Shown here in pieces: positions 1 to 7,521 of a stretch of DNA of 13,086 nucleotides (position 1 is its first letter; each line of letters starts with the position of its first letter). A program made the position numbers and the translations under genes. The DNA is from CAJQQY01 sp964352225 (lineage in GTDB: Bacteria; Bacteroidota; Bacteroidia; Chitinophagales; Saprospiraceae). The notes below the pieces were generated by a model. It did not search any database. It was not told the DNA's origin and saw only the letters and a list, made by a program, of their open reading frames with translations. The stretch is from the NCBI GenBank assembly GCA_964352225.1, contig CAYGRM010000177.1:1-13086 (forward strand), read 5' to 3'.

Positions 1-15
1 ATTTTAGACCGTGTC

Positions 16-537
16 TTACGATAATAAAAATATAACAAAAGGTAAAATTACTAATACAGGTAATCCCGATATTAATGAGATGGCTAATCCCCATATGGCT
101 TTTCTCCTCTCTTTTTTATTTTGTACGTTTGATTCTTTTGTTTTCCTTAAAGTTGAAATTGAAAAAATACTTCCCATTAGGGCTGATAAAAATATCAGAA
201 TTAAAAGAGCCACAAGCAAAGAGTCACTAGCGATTACAAGTGATAAGTATGCAAGAGCCCAAAATATAAGAGAGACTACTCCAAAGAATAGAGATCTGTT
301 AGCTCTTTTCTTAATTGTTTTATCTTTAACTTTTTTGTGTTGCTTTTTTAACTTCATTAAAACCAACTGTTCCTTCCATCTTTTAAACAAGCCTCTCTTT
401 TTAGCTTTTTTCTGTTTTTTGATAATGGTCGTTTTTTTCTCCACATCAGGTTTGTAATTAATTACAGCATTGGATGGTATTGAAAAAGTGGCTATAATTA
501 GAAATAGGAGCAGACTAGATTTGGTGAAAGCTTTCAT
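16..537 (-). CDS. Small lysine-rich membrane protein, paralogue 1
   Basis: This encodes a 173-aa protein of unknown function. The first ~24 residues look like a signal sequence (MKAFTKSSLLLFLIIATFSIPSNA). A strongly basic stretch follows at about residues 30-80, including the motif KKQKKAKKRGLFKRW. The C-terminal half has about three hydrophobic segments separated by a charged loop (RKTKESNVQNKKERRKA). That layout of hydrophobic helices around a charged loop resembles the DUF4190-type small membrane proteins common in Bacteroidota, but the match is by eye only. It is the last of three tandem paralogues on this strand, 53 bp after the stop-to-start gap from the second. The start at 537 is supported because the other two copies align from the same N-terminal MxxFxK pattern. 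A role at the cell envelope is plausible; nothing more specific can be said. Confidence 0.75.
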   Translation of the reverse strand: MKAFTKSSLLLFLIIATFSIPSNAVINYKPDVEKKTTIIKKQKKAKKRGLFKRWKEQLVLMKLKKQHKKVKDKTIKKRANRSLFFGVVSLIFWALAYLSLVIASDSLLVALLILIFLSALMGSIFSISTLRKTKESNVQNKKERRKAIWGLAISLISGLPVLVILPFVIFLLS

Positions 538-590
538 TGTTAAGTTTATTTATGTCAAGTAATAAAAACTGTATTAGTTTACACATTAAT

Positions 591-1088
591 TTATTTAGGA
601 ATTACCAAGATGAAAATCACAGGAATAATACATAATAGAGATAGGAATAATCCTAAAAAGGCTCTTCTTCTATCTCTTCTATATGTTTTTGGATCATGTC
701 CTGTTTTTCCTAGAAACTTTAAAGAGTGGATAGAACCAATTATGGCAAGAACTATTGCTAGTGAAAAAAAGATAAGTGGCAGAAGTAAATATAAACTTGA
801 ATATGCTCCTAATATTCCAACCCCTACGGACATGATAGAGCTTGCTCCTAAAATGAGTGAAGTATTAGCGCGTTTTGAGATTTTTTCTTGACCCGCTTTC
901 TTGGTGAATCTTTTTAAAATCCACTTTTCTTTCCACCGTTTAAATAAGCCTTTCATTTTAGCTTTTTTATGTTTTTTGGCGATGGTCGTTTTTTTCTCCC
1001 GATCATGTTTGTAATGAATTTCATCATTTGATGGTATTGAAAAAGCGGTAAAAATTATAAATAATAAGAATTTAGTAAATATATTCAT
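591..1088 (-). CDS. Small lysine-rich membrane protein, paralogue 2
   Basis: This encodes a 165-aa protein of unknown function, paralogous to its two neighbours. The reading frame is open upstream to 1139, but the start at 1088 (MNIFTKFLLFIIFTAFSIPSN) aligns with the N-termini of both other copies and begins a clean signal-like sequence, so it is preferred. The basic segment keeps the shared KKHKKAKMKGLFKRW motif. Hydrophobic segments follow (LYLLLPLIFFSLAIVLAIIG, then FLGLFLSLLCIIPVIFILVI), separated by a charged loop (GKTGHDPKTYRRDRRRA). It lies 133 bp downstream of the third, frameshifted copy and 53 bp before the first, so the three may form one transcription unit. No catalytic motif is visible. 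Confidence 0.72.
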   Translation of the reverse strand: MNIFTKFLLFIIFTAFSIPSNDEIHYKHDREKKTTIAKKHKKAKMKGLFKRWKEKWILKRFTKKAGQEKISKRANTSLILGASSIMSVGVGILGAYSSLYLLLPLIFFSLAIVLAIIGSIHSLKFLGKTGHDPKTYRRDRRRAFLGLFLSLLCIIPVIFILVIPK

Positions 1089-1221
1089 ATCTAAATTTTT
1101 TAGGCGGTTTGTAAAAATATTGTTATTAATTACCTCCATGCAAGTAATCAGTTAATTATAAATATTCTTTTTCTATCACAAAATGATTTTTGTCAAACTA
1201 ATAGGTCATGATTGTTTATTT

Positions 1222-1721
1222 TTATAAACCTAATAAGAGAAACAAAGGAAGTAGGCCAGTTAAAAAAGAGAAGAACAATCCTATTAATGCTCGACTTCTT
1301 TCTTTATTATATTTTTTTGGATCATGCTTAGTTTTTCTTAACACAGCTAAGGAGAGGATGTCTCCATATATAGCTAAGGATACAGCCAGTAGTAAAAAAA
1401 TAACTCCTAAAGCATTTGCAAATATTATCATCGCCCCAATTCCTAAAGATAAAAAAGAACTTATTCCAACAATTAGAGAAGTTTTACTTGCTTTTGAGAT
1501 GGTTTTGTCTTCAATTTTTTTTGGAGTTTCTTTAATTTCTTTTGAATAAAGTTATTCCTCCATCTTTTAAGCAAGCCTTTTCTTTTAGCTTTTTTCTGTT
1601 TTTTGACGACGATCGTTTTTTTACCAGCATCAGATTTATAATCAATTACCGCATTGGATGGAATAGAAAAAGCGATGATAAATAGAAAAAAGAGCAAAAC
1701 AGATTTGTTAAAAACTTGCAT
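1222..1721 (-). pseudogene. Frameshifted third paralogue of the small membrane protein family
   Basis: The N-terminal part reads MQVFNKSVLLFFLFIIAFSIPSN and KKQKKAKRKGLLKRW, then runs through an A8 tract (plus-strand T8 at 1515-1522) into a premature stop at 1473. The C-terminal half (ANALGVIFLLL..., then RKTKHDPKKYNKERSRALIG) is intact in another frame down to 1222. Inserting one A in the A8 tract would join the halves as QKKIEDKTISKASKTSLIVG, which aligns well with paralogue 1 (KDKTIKKRANRSLFFG). The repaired protein would be 166 aa, close to its neighbours. The defect is therefore a single-base contraction in a homopolymer. It could be a true pseudogene, a slippage-controlled or phase-variable gene, or a sequencing error. 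Homology of the two halves is clear; the cause of the shift is not. Confidence 0.75.
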
Positions 1722-1889
1722 AAATAAGTTTTTTTGTAAATTGTAATAGTATTGTTATATACTAGAGTGGATCTAGTATTTATTCAACAATTTAGTTATT
1801 CGTTTTTCAATGTTTATTGATTTTTATCAATTCAACGAGGTGATTTTTGTTTCCTTTTTGGAGGAGGGAGAAATTTCAAATGGATGCTA

Positions 1890-1922
1890 ACGTTTACGAA
1901 ACTTTTAAAGTTTCGTAAACGT
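1890..1922. repeat. 33-bp near-perfect palindrome
   Basis: Arms 1890-1905 (ACGTTTACGAAACTTT) and 1907-1922 are perfect reverse complements around one central T. It lies in the 417-bp gene-free spacer (1722-2138) between the minus-strand membrane-protein array and the plus-strand coiled-coil gene. No run of T follows directly on either strand, so a simple terminator is not the best reading. It could be a protein-binding site or a cruciform-forming element. The rest of the spacer is AT-rich and shows only a small 7-bp hairpin (2090-2096 with 2103-2109) just upstream of the coiled-coil gene. Confidence 0.6.
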
Positions 1923-2138
1923 CTATGTAATTATTTTTAACCAAATAAATCCATCTAGAACTCAATTAATAGATAAGAATAAAAAATAATTTTGACCTAG
2001 AACTTATACTGATAAAAGTCATATTGTCCATGTAGTAAAAGTCATTATTTGACAACTTTAGAATATTGAAATTGCACTTAGATTTAAAAGTTGAATAATA
2101 AGATTCAACTAATTTAATTTTTATAAAAAAAGTGAGAC

Positions 2139-2762
2139 ATGAAAAATACAAACTTAAAAGACAAAGTTTCTGAAAAAATGGAAGCTTGGAAAAAAGAAAT
2201 GGAGCAATTGAAAAATCAACTTCAACACAATGGAGAGGAAGCTAGAGAGTCTTTTGAAAATCAGAAAGTGGCCTTGGGAAAATGGATCGACAAAATGAAA
2301 GATGAATTCGATAGGGTAGAGGGGATAGGCGAAGAAAAAGCTAAAACTTTAAGAGGGCATTTAGAAGACTTAAGAGTGCAAGCTGCTTTGGGTAGAATGG
2401 ATTCTGCCGATGCACTTCATGAGCAACAAAAGAAAATTAACCATAGCATTCACAGCTTAAAGCACTCCGTTACAAATATTGAAAAAGAAGCAGCTGGAAA
2501 AACCAAGTCCCTATTGGAAAATGCCAATCATGCACTTGAGGATTATCAAACTAAATTTGGAATATACCGCTTACAACTTAATGATAAGAAAGAAGGCGCA
2601 GTTCAATCGTGGGAAGATACCAAAGAAGATATTTCTCTTCGTCTCCAAAAAATGAATGCAAAATTGGATGAGGGAAAAGAAAAAGCAGCTGATAAGTGGG
2701 AACATTTTTCAGATGAAATGAAAGAGTCATGGAAGCATCTGAGAAAAGCCATTACGGGATAA
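2139..2762 (+). CDS. Coiled-coil, LEA/apolipoprotein-like hypothetical protein
   Basis: This encodes a 207-aa, highly charged protein without signal peptide or membrane segment. Lysine, glutamate, glutamine and tryptophan-containing heptad-like repeats run almost its whole length (for example KMEAWKKEMEQLKNQLQ, then EGKEKAADKWEHFSDEMKESWKHLRKA). The pattern predicts long amphipathic helices or coiled coil, similar in composition to LEA-like and apolipoprotein-like bacterial stress proteins. No enzymatic motif is visible. The ATG at 2139 follows an AT-rich leader with a short GTGAGA purine stretch. It stands alone on the plus strand. A cytoplasmic structural, membrane-surface or stress role is possible, but no specific function can be assigned. 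Confidence 0.78.
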   Translation: MKNTNLKDKVSEKMEAWKKEMEQLKNQLQHNGEEARESFENQKVALGKWIDKMKDEFDRVEGIGEEKAKTLRGHLEDLRVQAALGRMDSADALHEQQKKINHSIHSLKHSVTNIEKEAAGKTKSLLENANHALEDYQTKFGIYRLQLNDKKEGAVQSWEDTKEDISLRLQKMNAKLDEGKEKAADKWEHFSDEMKESWKHLRKAITG

Positions 2763-2857
2763 TTAATTCGTTATTAAGTTCTCATGAGCGATAAGGATGT
2801 AATTTGATTTTTAATTAGCGACATAATTCAAAACCGTCTCTTACATTCTGAAAAAAT

Positions 2858-2890
2858 AAACCCTTGTAATTACTTTAATTACAAGGGTTT
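2858..2890 (-). terminator. Rho-independent terminator after the tRNA pair
   Basis: A perfect 15-bp stem (AAACCCTTGTAATTA at 2858-2872 with 2876-2890) closes on a 3-nt loop. Read on the minus strand it is followed by TATTTTTT, so it ends transcription of the tRNA genes immediately upstream on that strand. Confidence 0.85.
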
Positions 2891-2901
2891 ATGGTTTTTA
2901 G

Positions 2902-2975
2902 TCGGGAAGACAGGATTTGAACCTGCGACCTCACGCCCCCCAGGCGCGCGCGCTACCGGACTGCGCTACATCCCG
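2902..2975 (-). tRNA. tRNA-Pro(GGG)
   Basis: The 74-nt sequence folds as a standard cloverleaf. It has a D-arm GCGC-AGTCCGGTA-GCGC, an anticodon arm with loop CTGGGGG (anticodon GGG, proline codons CCC/CCU) and a T-arm GCAGG-TTCAAAT-CCTGT. The acceptor stem is CGGGATG with CTTCCCG and contains one T-T mismatch at the sixth pair. The discriminator is A and CCA is not encoded. It follows tRNA-Val on the same strand and precedes a strong terminator. Confidence 0.93.
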
Positions 2976-2985
2976 ATTTTTTTTG

Positions 2986-3025
2986 AAAAAACCCATTCTA
3001 ACAAAATCGCCAGAATAGGTTTTTT
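2986..3025. terminator. Hairpin between the two tRNA genes
   Basis: Arms 2986-2999 and 3012-3025 pair over 14 positions with one C-A mismatch (AAAAAACCCATTCT against AGAATAGGTTTTTT), leaving a 12-nt loop. On either strand the 3' arm ends in T6. It could act as a partial terminator between tRNA-Val and tRNA-Pro or as a processing signal. Confidence 0.5.
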
Positions 3026-3027
3026 AG

Positions 3028-3102
3028 TGAGAGTGGAGGGATTCGAACCCCCGACCCCTACCCTGTCAAGGTAATGCTCTAAACCAACTGAGCTACACTC
3101 TC
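3028..3102 (-). tRNA. tRNA-Val(GAC)
   Basis: The 75-nt sequence folds as a cloverleaf. The acceptor stem is GAGAGTG with CACTCTC, the D-arm GCTC-AGTTGGTTTA-GAGC and the T-arm GGGGG-TTCGAAT-CCCTC. The anticodon stem TTACC/GGTAG encloses the loop TTGACAG, giving anticodon GAC (valine codons GUC/GUU). The discriminator is A and CCA is not encoded. It is the first gene of a two-tRNA minus-strand unit. Confidence 0.93.
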
Positions 3103-3194
3103 ATTTTTTTCATTAGGGTTTGCAAAAATAGAAAAAAATCAAACAATAGATTTTAAATTTGATCTTTTTTTCCAACTTTTTAAAACTTGAAACT

Positions 3195-3956
3195 ATGATG
3201 GATTTTACCAATAAAAAAATATTAATCACCGGGGCGGGGAGAGGTCTCGGAAAAGTAATTGCTTTAGAATTTGCAAAAGCTGGTGCCCAAGTTGCCATTC
3301 ATTACAATACAAGTGAAAAGGAAGCTGAGGAAGCAGTTTTGGAATTGGAAGGACAGGGACATTTTTCTATTCAAGCCAATTTGAAAAATCCAAACTCCGT
3401 GAAAATATTGTTAGATAAGGTAGTTGAGCGATTTGGGAGAATTGATATTTTAATCAATAATGCTGCAGTTATTTTGTATCACCGGATCGCGGAGGTAAGT
3501 TATGAAGAATGGCAAAAAGCCTGGGATGAAACGATTACAGTTAATTTGCAGGCTGCTGCGAATCTTAGTTTTTGTGCTGCTCAGGCAATGAAAGATACTG
3601 GTGGTGGTCGCATAGTAAATGTTTCCTCTCGAGGGGCATTTCGAGGTGAACCAGATATGCCAGCCTATGGAGCAAGCAAAGCTGGGATGAATGCGATGAG
3701 TCAATCGCTAGCAATGGCTTTAGCAAAGTGGAATATTTTTGTAGGAACGGTTGCCCCTGGATTTATCGAAACGGATCGGGTTGCTCCAATCCTAAATGGT
3801 GAAAAGGGAGAAGCGATAAAAAATCAAAGCCCACTTGGGCGAGTCGCTCGACCTGAAGAGGTAGCAAGAGGTGTTTTGTTTTTGGCTTCGGAGGGAACTG
3901 AATTTATGACGGGAGCGATTTTAGATATTAATGGGGCATCTTATTTAAGAAGTTAG
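3195..3956 (+). CDS. Short-chain dehydrogenase/reductase (FabG-like)
   Basis: This encodes a 253-aa NAD(P)-dependent oxidoreductase of the classical SDR family with a Rossmann fold and cytoplasmic location. Visible motifs include the cofactor glycine motif TGAGRGLG (about residues 12-19), NNAA (88-91), the catalytic serine in VNVSSRG (about 144) and YGASK (Tyr158, Lys162). PGFIETDR and the C-terminal dinucleotide-fold ending FMTGAILDINGA are also present. Length and motif spacing match FabG-type 3-oxoacyl reductases, but there are no fatty-acid genes nearby, so substrate and pathway are unknown. The frame opens at 3159. The start at 3195 (MMDFTNKKILITG) is chosen because it places the glycine motif at the usual distance from the N-terminus. 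A convergent terminator hairpin follows the stop. Confidence 0.9.
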   Translation: MMDFTNKKILITGAGRGLGKVIALEFAKAGAQVAIHYNTSEKEAEEAVLELEGQGHFSIQANLKNPNSVKILLDKVVERFGRIDILINNAAVILYHRIAEVSYEEWQKAWDETITVNLQAAANLSFCAAQAMKDTGGGRIVNVSSRGAFRGEPDMPAYGASKAGMNAMSQSLAMALAKWNIFVGTVAPGFIETDRVAPILNGEKGEAIKNQSPLGRVARPEEVARGVLFLASEGTEFMTGAILDINGASYLRS

Positions 3957-3959
3957 CAA

Positions 3960-3999
3960 ATTTCAGTAAGCAGTACCTTTATCGTCTGCCTACTGAAAT
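3960..3999. terminator. Hairpin between convergent genes
   Basis: Arms 3960-3973 and 3986-3999 (ATTTCAGTA-a-GCAG against CTGC-c-TACTGAAAT) form a 14-position stem with one mismatch and a 12-nt loop. It sits between the stop codons of the convergent SDR and T9SS genes. The T-rich flanks are weak, so it is a likely but not ideal bidirectional terminator. Confidence 0.6.
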
Positions 4000-4010
4000 C
4001 TGGCTCTTGT

Positions 4011-5585
4011 TTATTGTTTAACTATTTTATAAAAAGACTTCCTTCCACTCTTCGCATTTTTTACACTTAAAAAATAAATTCCTTCAGCAATTCCCTCCAA
4101 ATTAATTTCGAGAGAGTTGCTGGTAGGATTTAATTTAAAAGTTTTAATGACTAGGGCAGAGGAGGTAATTAATTCTAATGTTGAATTCAAATCAATATTT
4201 TCTCGAAGGCTCACTATTGCATTTTTATTAACAGGATTTGGCGAGACAGCAAGAATTAAATCACTCGAACTATCTTGGATTTTGGTAGAGACAATGTTTG
4301 AATATTCGAATTGTCCATCAAAATCTACTTGCTTGAGTCGATAATATGTTTCTCCAGACAAAGATCTTTTATCAATGAATTCATAAAAATTAGTGGCATT
4401 TGTAGTTCCTTTTCCATCTACAATTCCAATGGTTGAAAAATGTTGTCCATCCAAAGATCTTTCGATATTGAAAAAGCTATTGTTTAATTCAGAGGATGTT
4501 TCCCATGTCAAAACTGCTTCATTGTTTTCTACCGAAGCGCTGAAGTTTTTTAATTCTACTGGTAATGGAGAACCAGGGCAAATGACACAAGTTCCATTAA
4601 TTCCAGAATTTAAGGTTAAAGAATATCCATAATTACTTTGCAATGTTACCTGCCAATCTCCTTGTGTTCCATCAAACCAAATATCTTTATAGTAGATTCC
4701 TGGAGAGGTTTCTAGAATAATATCACCTAAAGGAATAGGATCTAAACCAGGGTAAAAAATTGGATTTCCAGTTCCTGCATTATCGATAATCGTCCATATT
4801 TCACCTGGGTTACTACTCAATAATATATAGTCGTGGTTGTAATAAACCATTCCTACAAAATCTGCAATATTTAATGGATCATCGCAATTACATGGATCGT
4901 TAATATTTGAAAAATATGGTTCGTTGATTAAAATTGGAGAAATAGTAGTAAAAGAACAACCGTTGAAGGTTGCCGTCAAATTTATGTTATAACTTCCAGG
5001 TTCATCAAAGACAAAATAAGCATTCAAACCTGTATCATCGATGGTTCCATTTCCATCTACATCCCATTCATAAGTTACTGCTGGACTTATAAATGGTGTT
5101 GACAAATTCATTACTAAACCTCTAAAACCTACTCCTGGGTTTCCAAGAATATCAATTGATAGTGATGATGAAACTAGAACTGCTGCAAGATTAGATTCAG
5201 CGGTGAAATTTAAATTTCCTGAACCAACTCTGCGAGCACATCTCACATAATATGTATCAATGTATACAGGCCCCGGATCATAGCAATCTGAATTTGAATT
5301 TGGAATGGCAGTATAAGAATTCCCTCCTGGATTGCTTCCAGGATTATAGGTATACATCCACATATACTCAATTGGTAAAGAAGCATCTCCTCCAGAAGCT
5401 GGTGCGGCACTTGTTATTTTTTGCGGCAATTCACCAAAACAAATTTCTTGAATAACTGGTTCGATCGATCCTCCAATGGTTGGATTTTGTGCGAAGAGAT
5501 TATTCGAAAGAATGAAAATTATCAAAACAGATAGACTCCATTTTGAGTTTTTTAATAAATTAAAAAATGGTAAAGTTTTTTTCAT
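4011..5585 (-). CDS. Secreted PKD-domain protein with T9SS C-terminal sorting domain
   Basis: This encodes a 524-aa exported protein. A signal peptide ends near NNLFAQN (about residue 33). A PKD-like beta-sandwich spans about residues 143-218 (VTYEWDVDGNGTIDDTG, then FDEPGSYNINLTATF). A cysteine-containing segment with FN3-like character follows, including the very common Bacteroidota module LPVELKNFSA ... YYRLKQVDFDGQFEYSNIV at about 346-443. The last ~80 residues (PNPVNKNAIVSL ... GIAEGIYFLSVKNA ... KIVKQ) are a type A Por sorting domain. Such proteins are exported by Sec, pass the outer membrane through the type IX system and are attached or released at the surface. No catalytic motif is visible, so an adhesive or structural role is more likely than enzymatic. 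The ATG at 5585 is preferred over an upstream TTG at 5615 because it directly begins the signal peptide. Confidence 0.9.
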   Translation of the reverse strand: MKKTLPFFNLLKNSKWSLSVLIIFILSNNLFAQNPTIGGSIEPVIQEICFGELPQKITSAAPASGGDASLPIEYMWMYTYNPGSNPGGNSYTAIPNSNSDCYDPGPVYIDTYYVRCARRVGSGNLNFTAESNLAAVLVSSSLSIDILGNPGVGFRGLVMNLSTPFISPAVTYEWDVDGNGTIDDTGLNAYFVFDEPGSYNINLTATFNGCSFTTISPILINEPYFSNINDPCNCDDPLNIADFVGMVYYNHDYILLSSNPGEIWTIIDNAGTGNPIFYPGLDPIPLGDIILETSPGIYYKDIWFDGTQGDWQVTLQSNYGYSLTLNSGINGTCVICPGSPLPVELKNFSASVENNEAVLTWETSSELNNSFFNIERSLDGQHFSTIGIVDGKGTTNATNFYEFIDKRSLSGETYYRLKQVDFDGQFEYSNIVSTKIQDSSSDLILAVSPNPVNKNAIVSLRENIDLNSTLELITSSALVIKTFKLNPTSNSLEINLEGIAEGIYFLSVKNAKSGRKSFYKIVKQ

Positions 5586-6122
5586 GAGTAGTGTTTGTGG
5601 TAAGAGTATGTTCAACTTTTTAACTAATTGAAAGTCAATGATTTGTGGTTCTTGCTAACAATTTTATTTGAAGTTTAGCGAGCTAAATAAAAATTAAATT
5701 GGACGCATGGTTCATAAGGCGTTGGTTTACAAGACGGTAAAAATTTAAACATGCTCTAATATGTTCTGAATTCTTTTTAGTTTGATAATCAAATAATGAC
5801 CAGATCATTCATGTTCATTTTATCATGAATGAATAAGGTTATTGAAAAAATGAAATTAGTGCTAGAATGAAGTGATTAACAATAAGGCATCCACGTAATT
5901 AGTTTTCTAAATACAGGTGAAAAAGAAATTCGATGCTAGATGGGAAATAAAAAATACCGATTTAAGAAAATAAAAAGTCAGGTAAATTCTATTAGTTTTA
6001 ATGATTGGTGTTGTAAAAATAAGTAATACTTATTCTTTTTTCAAATATTACTTTTTTTAATGCGAAATTTGAAGTTTAGCCCTATGAATAGAATAGTTTT
6101 TGGAAAAAATAAATGTTATAAA
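5586..6122. other. AT-rich gene-free stretch
   Basis: About 540 bp separate the divergent T9SS and hydrolase genes. It contains a 9-bp inverted repeat (TCATTCATG at 5805-5813 with CATGAATGA at 5824-5832) and a short palindrome near 5675-5688 (TTTAGC-GA-GCTAAA). The latter could be involved in regulation of the divergent promoters. No coding region or known RNA fold is seen. Confidence 0.5.
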
Positions 6123-7472
6123 ATGAGAATAAAAATTGCACTTGGACTATGGATTTTTCTATTATTGATCCGTTTAGATTTTTGTGTTGCTCAAAGTGTA
6201 GGAATAGAAGAATCAAAAATTTCTAAACCGTTGGATGACGACCGATTAAGTTTCGGAACGCCTTCTGCTGTGGGTATGGATTCCATTTTTTTACATCAAA
6301 AAATAGACTCCATTGCCAATGAAGCAATTGAAGCAAAAGCTTTTCCTGGGATGCAAGTTTTGATTGCCAAAGAGGGGAAAGTTATTTTTCATAAAGCTTA
6401 TGGATTTCATACTTATGAGAATATAACAAATGTACAACTAACTGATATATATGATTTTGCTTCTGTTTCGAAAATTACAACTGCTCTTCCGGCCTTGATG
6501 AAATTGCATGGTGAAGGTAAATTCAAGTTGGATGAACCACTCAAAACCTATTTCCCAAAATTTAAAAAATCTAATAAATCGGAACTCACCTATCGCGAAA
6601 TTTTAGCTCATCAAGCTGGCCTTAAACCTTGGATTCCATATTGGACTACGACCATCAAAAAGAATGGAAAATTCAAATGGAGAACTTTGAAAAAGAAGGA
6701 AACCAAAAATTATAACATTAAAATTACGGATCATCTTTTTTTGCATAAAAAATATAAAAAACGCATTTATAAAGCCATTCGTAAATCACCTGTCAGCGAG
6801 GTGAAAGAGTATAAATATTCAGGTTTAGCATTTTATCTTTTTCCAGAAATGGTGAGTGACTTAACTCAAATGGATTATGAAACTTATTTGAAACAAGAAA
6901 TTTACGAACCTATCGGAGCAACTACTTTGACTTATAATCCTGAACGGTTTTTTCCAAAAGAAAGAATTATCCCAACTGAGCGAGATACTTTTTTTAGGAA
7001 AATTCAAATTCATGGAACCGTGCATGATGAAGGGGCAATAATGATGGGAGGAGTTTCTGCCAATGCTGGCTTATTCGGAACAGCTGAAGATTTAGCTAAA
7101 TTGATGCAACTGTATTTGAATGGTGGAAGCTATGGTGGCCAACAAATTATAGCCAAAGAATCCATTGATGAATTTACTAAGTATCAATTTCCAGAAAATA
7201 ACAATAGGAGAGGACTTGGTTTTGATAAGCCTCTTTTGGAATATGATTATGAAAAAAGTTCGGTGGCGAAAGATGCGAGTCCTTCAAGTTATGGGCACTC
7301 AGGATACACTGGGACTTTCGTTTGGGTAGATCCTGAATATGATTTGATTTATATCTTTTTTTCTAATCGAGTTTTTCCAACTAGAGATAATCGGAAGATT
7401 TATGAGATGAATGTACGACCGAATATTCATCAAGTAATTTATGATTCGATGACATTTGGGAAGGAGGAGTAA
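6123..7472 (+). CDS. Exported serine hydrolase, beta-lactamase / class C PBP family
   Basis: This encodes a 449-aa serine hydrolase of the beta-lactamase (AmpC/EstB-like, Pfam Beta-lactamase) superfamily. The catalytic motif SVSK lies in DFASVSKITTALP (Ser114, Lys117). A YSG motif (in KYSGLAFY, about residue 232) takes the place of the usual YxN. HSGYTGT near the C-terminus matches the H/KTG motif. The sequence resembles the C-terminal hydrolase module that many Bacteroidota proteins fuse to a GH3 glycosidase; here it stands alone. Members act on cell-wall peptides, esters or beta-lactams, and the substrate cannot be told. The frame is open from 6060. The start at 6123 begins a clear signal peptide (MRIKIALGLWIFLLLI ... 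CVAQS), so it is preferred. Location is periplasmic or membrane-associated. Confidence 0.85.
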   Translation: MRIKIALGLWIFLLLIRLDFCVAQSVGIEESKISKPLDDDRLSFGTPSAVGMDSIFLHQKIDSIANEAIEAKAFPGMQVLIAKEGKVIFHKAYGFHTYENITNVQLTDIYDFASVSKITTALPALMKLHGEGKFKLDEPLKTYFPKFKKSNKSELTYREILAHQAGLKPWIPYWTTTIKKNGKFKWRTLKKKETKNYNIKITDHLFLHKKYKKRIYKAIRKSPVSEVKEYKYSGLAFYLFPEMVSDLTQMDYETYLKQEIYEPIGATTLTYNPERFFPKERIIPTERDTFFRKIQIHGTVHDEGAIMMGGVSANAGLFGTAEDLAKLMQLYLNGGSYGGQQIIAKESIDEFTKYQFPENNNRRGLGFDKPLLEYDYEKSSVAKDASPSSYGHSGYTGTFVWVDPEYDLIYIFFSNRVFPTRDNRKIYEMNVRPNIHQVIYDSMTFGKEE

Positions 7473-7482
7473 ATAATGAAAA

Positions 7483-7515
7483 AGGTATCGGATTCCTCCA
7501 AGGAATCCGATACCT
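7483..7515. terminator. Bidirectional terminator
   Basis: A perfect 15-bp stem (AGGTATCGGATTCCT at 7483-7497 with 7501-7515) has a 3-nt loop. It lies between the convergent hydrolase gene and the RING/TerD gene. The minus-strand read is followed by TTTTC and fits a terminator for the RING/TerD transcript. It probably serves both genes. Confidence 0.85.
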
Positions 7516-7521
7516 AACTAA

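Noticed and set aside
1089..1139. Upstream start at 1139 for paralogue 2
   Set aside because: The 17 extra residues are absent from both other paralogues and would precede the signal-like sequence.
1966..2151. 61-codon minus-strand open frame in the spacer
   Set aside because: AT-rich, low-complexity, overlaps the start of the coiled-coil gene and shows no protein pattern or start signal.
4011..5615. TTG start at 5615 for the T9SS protein
   Set aside because: The ATG at 5585 begins a normal signal peptide; the ten upstream residues add nothing.
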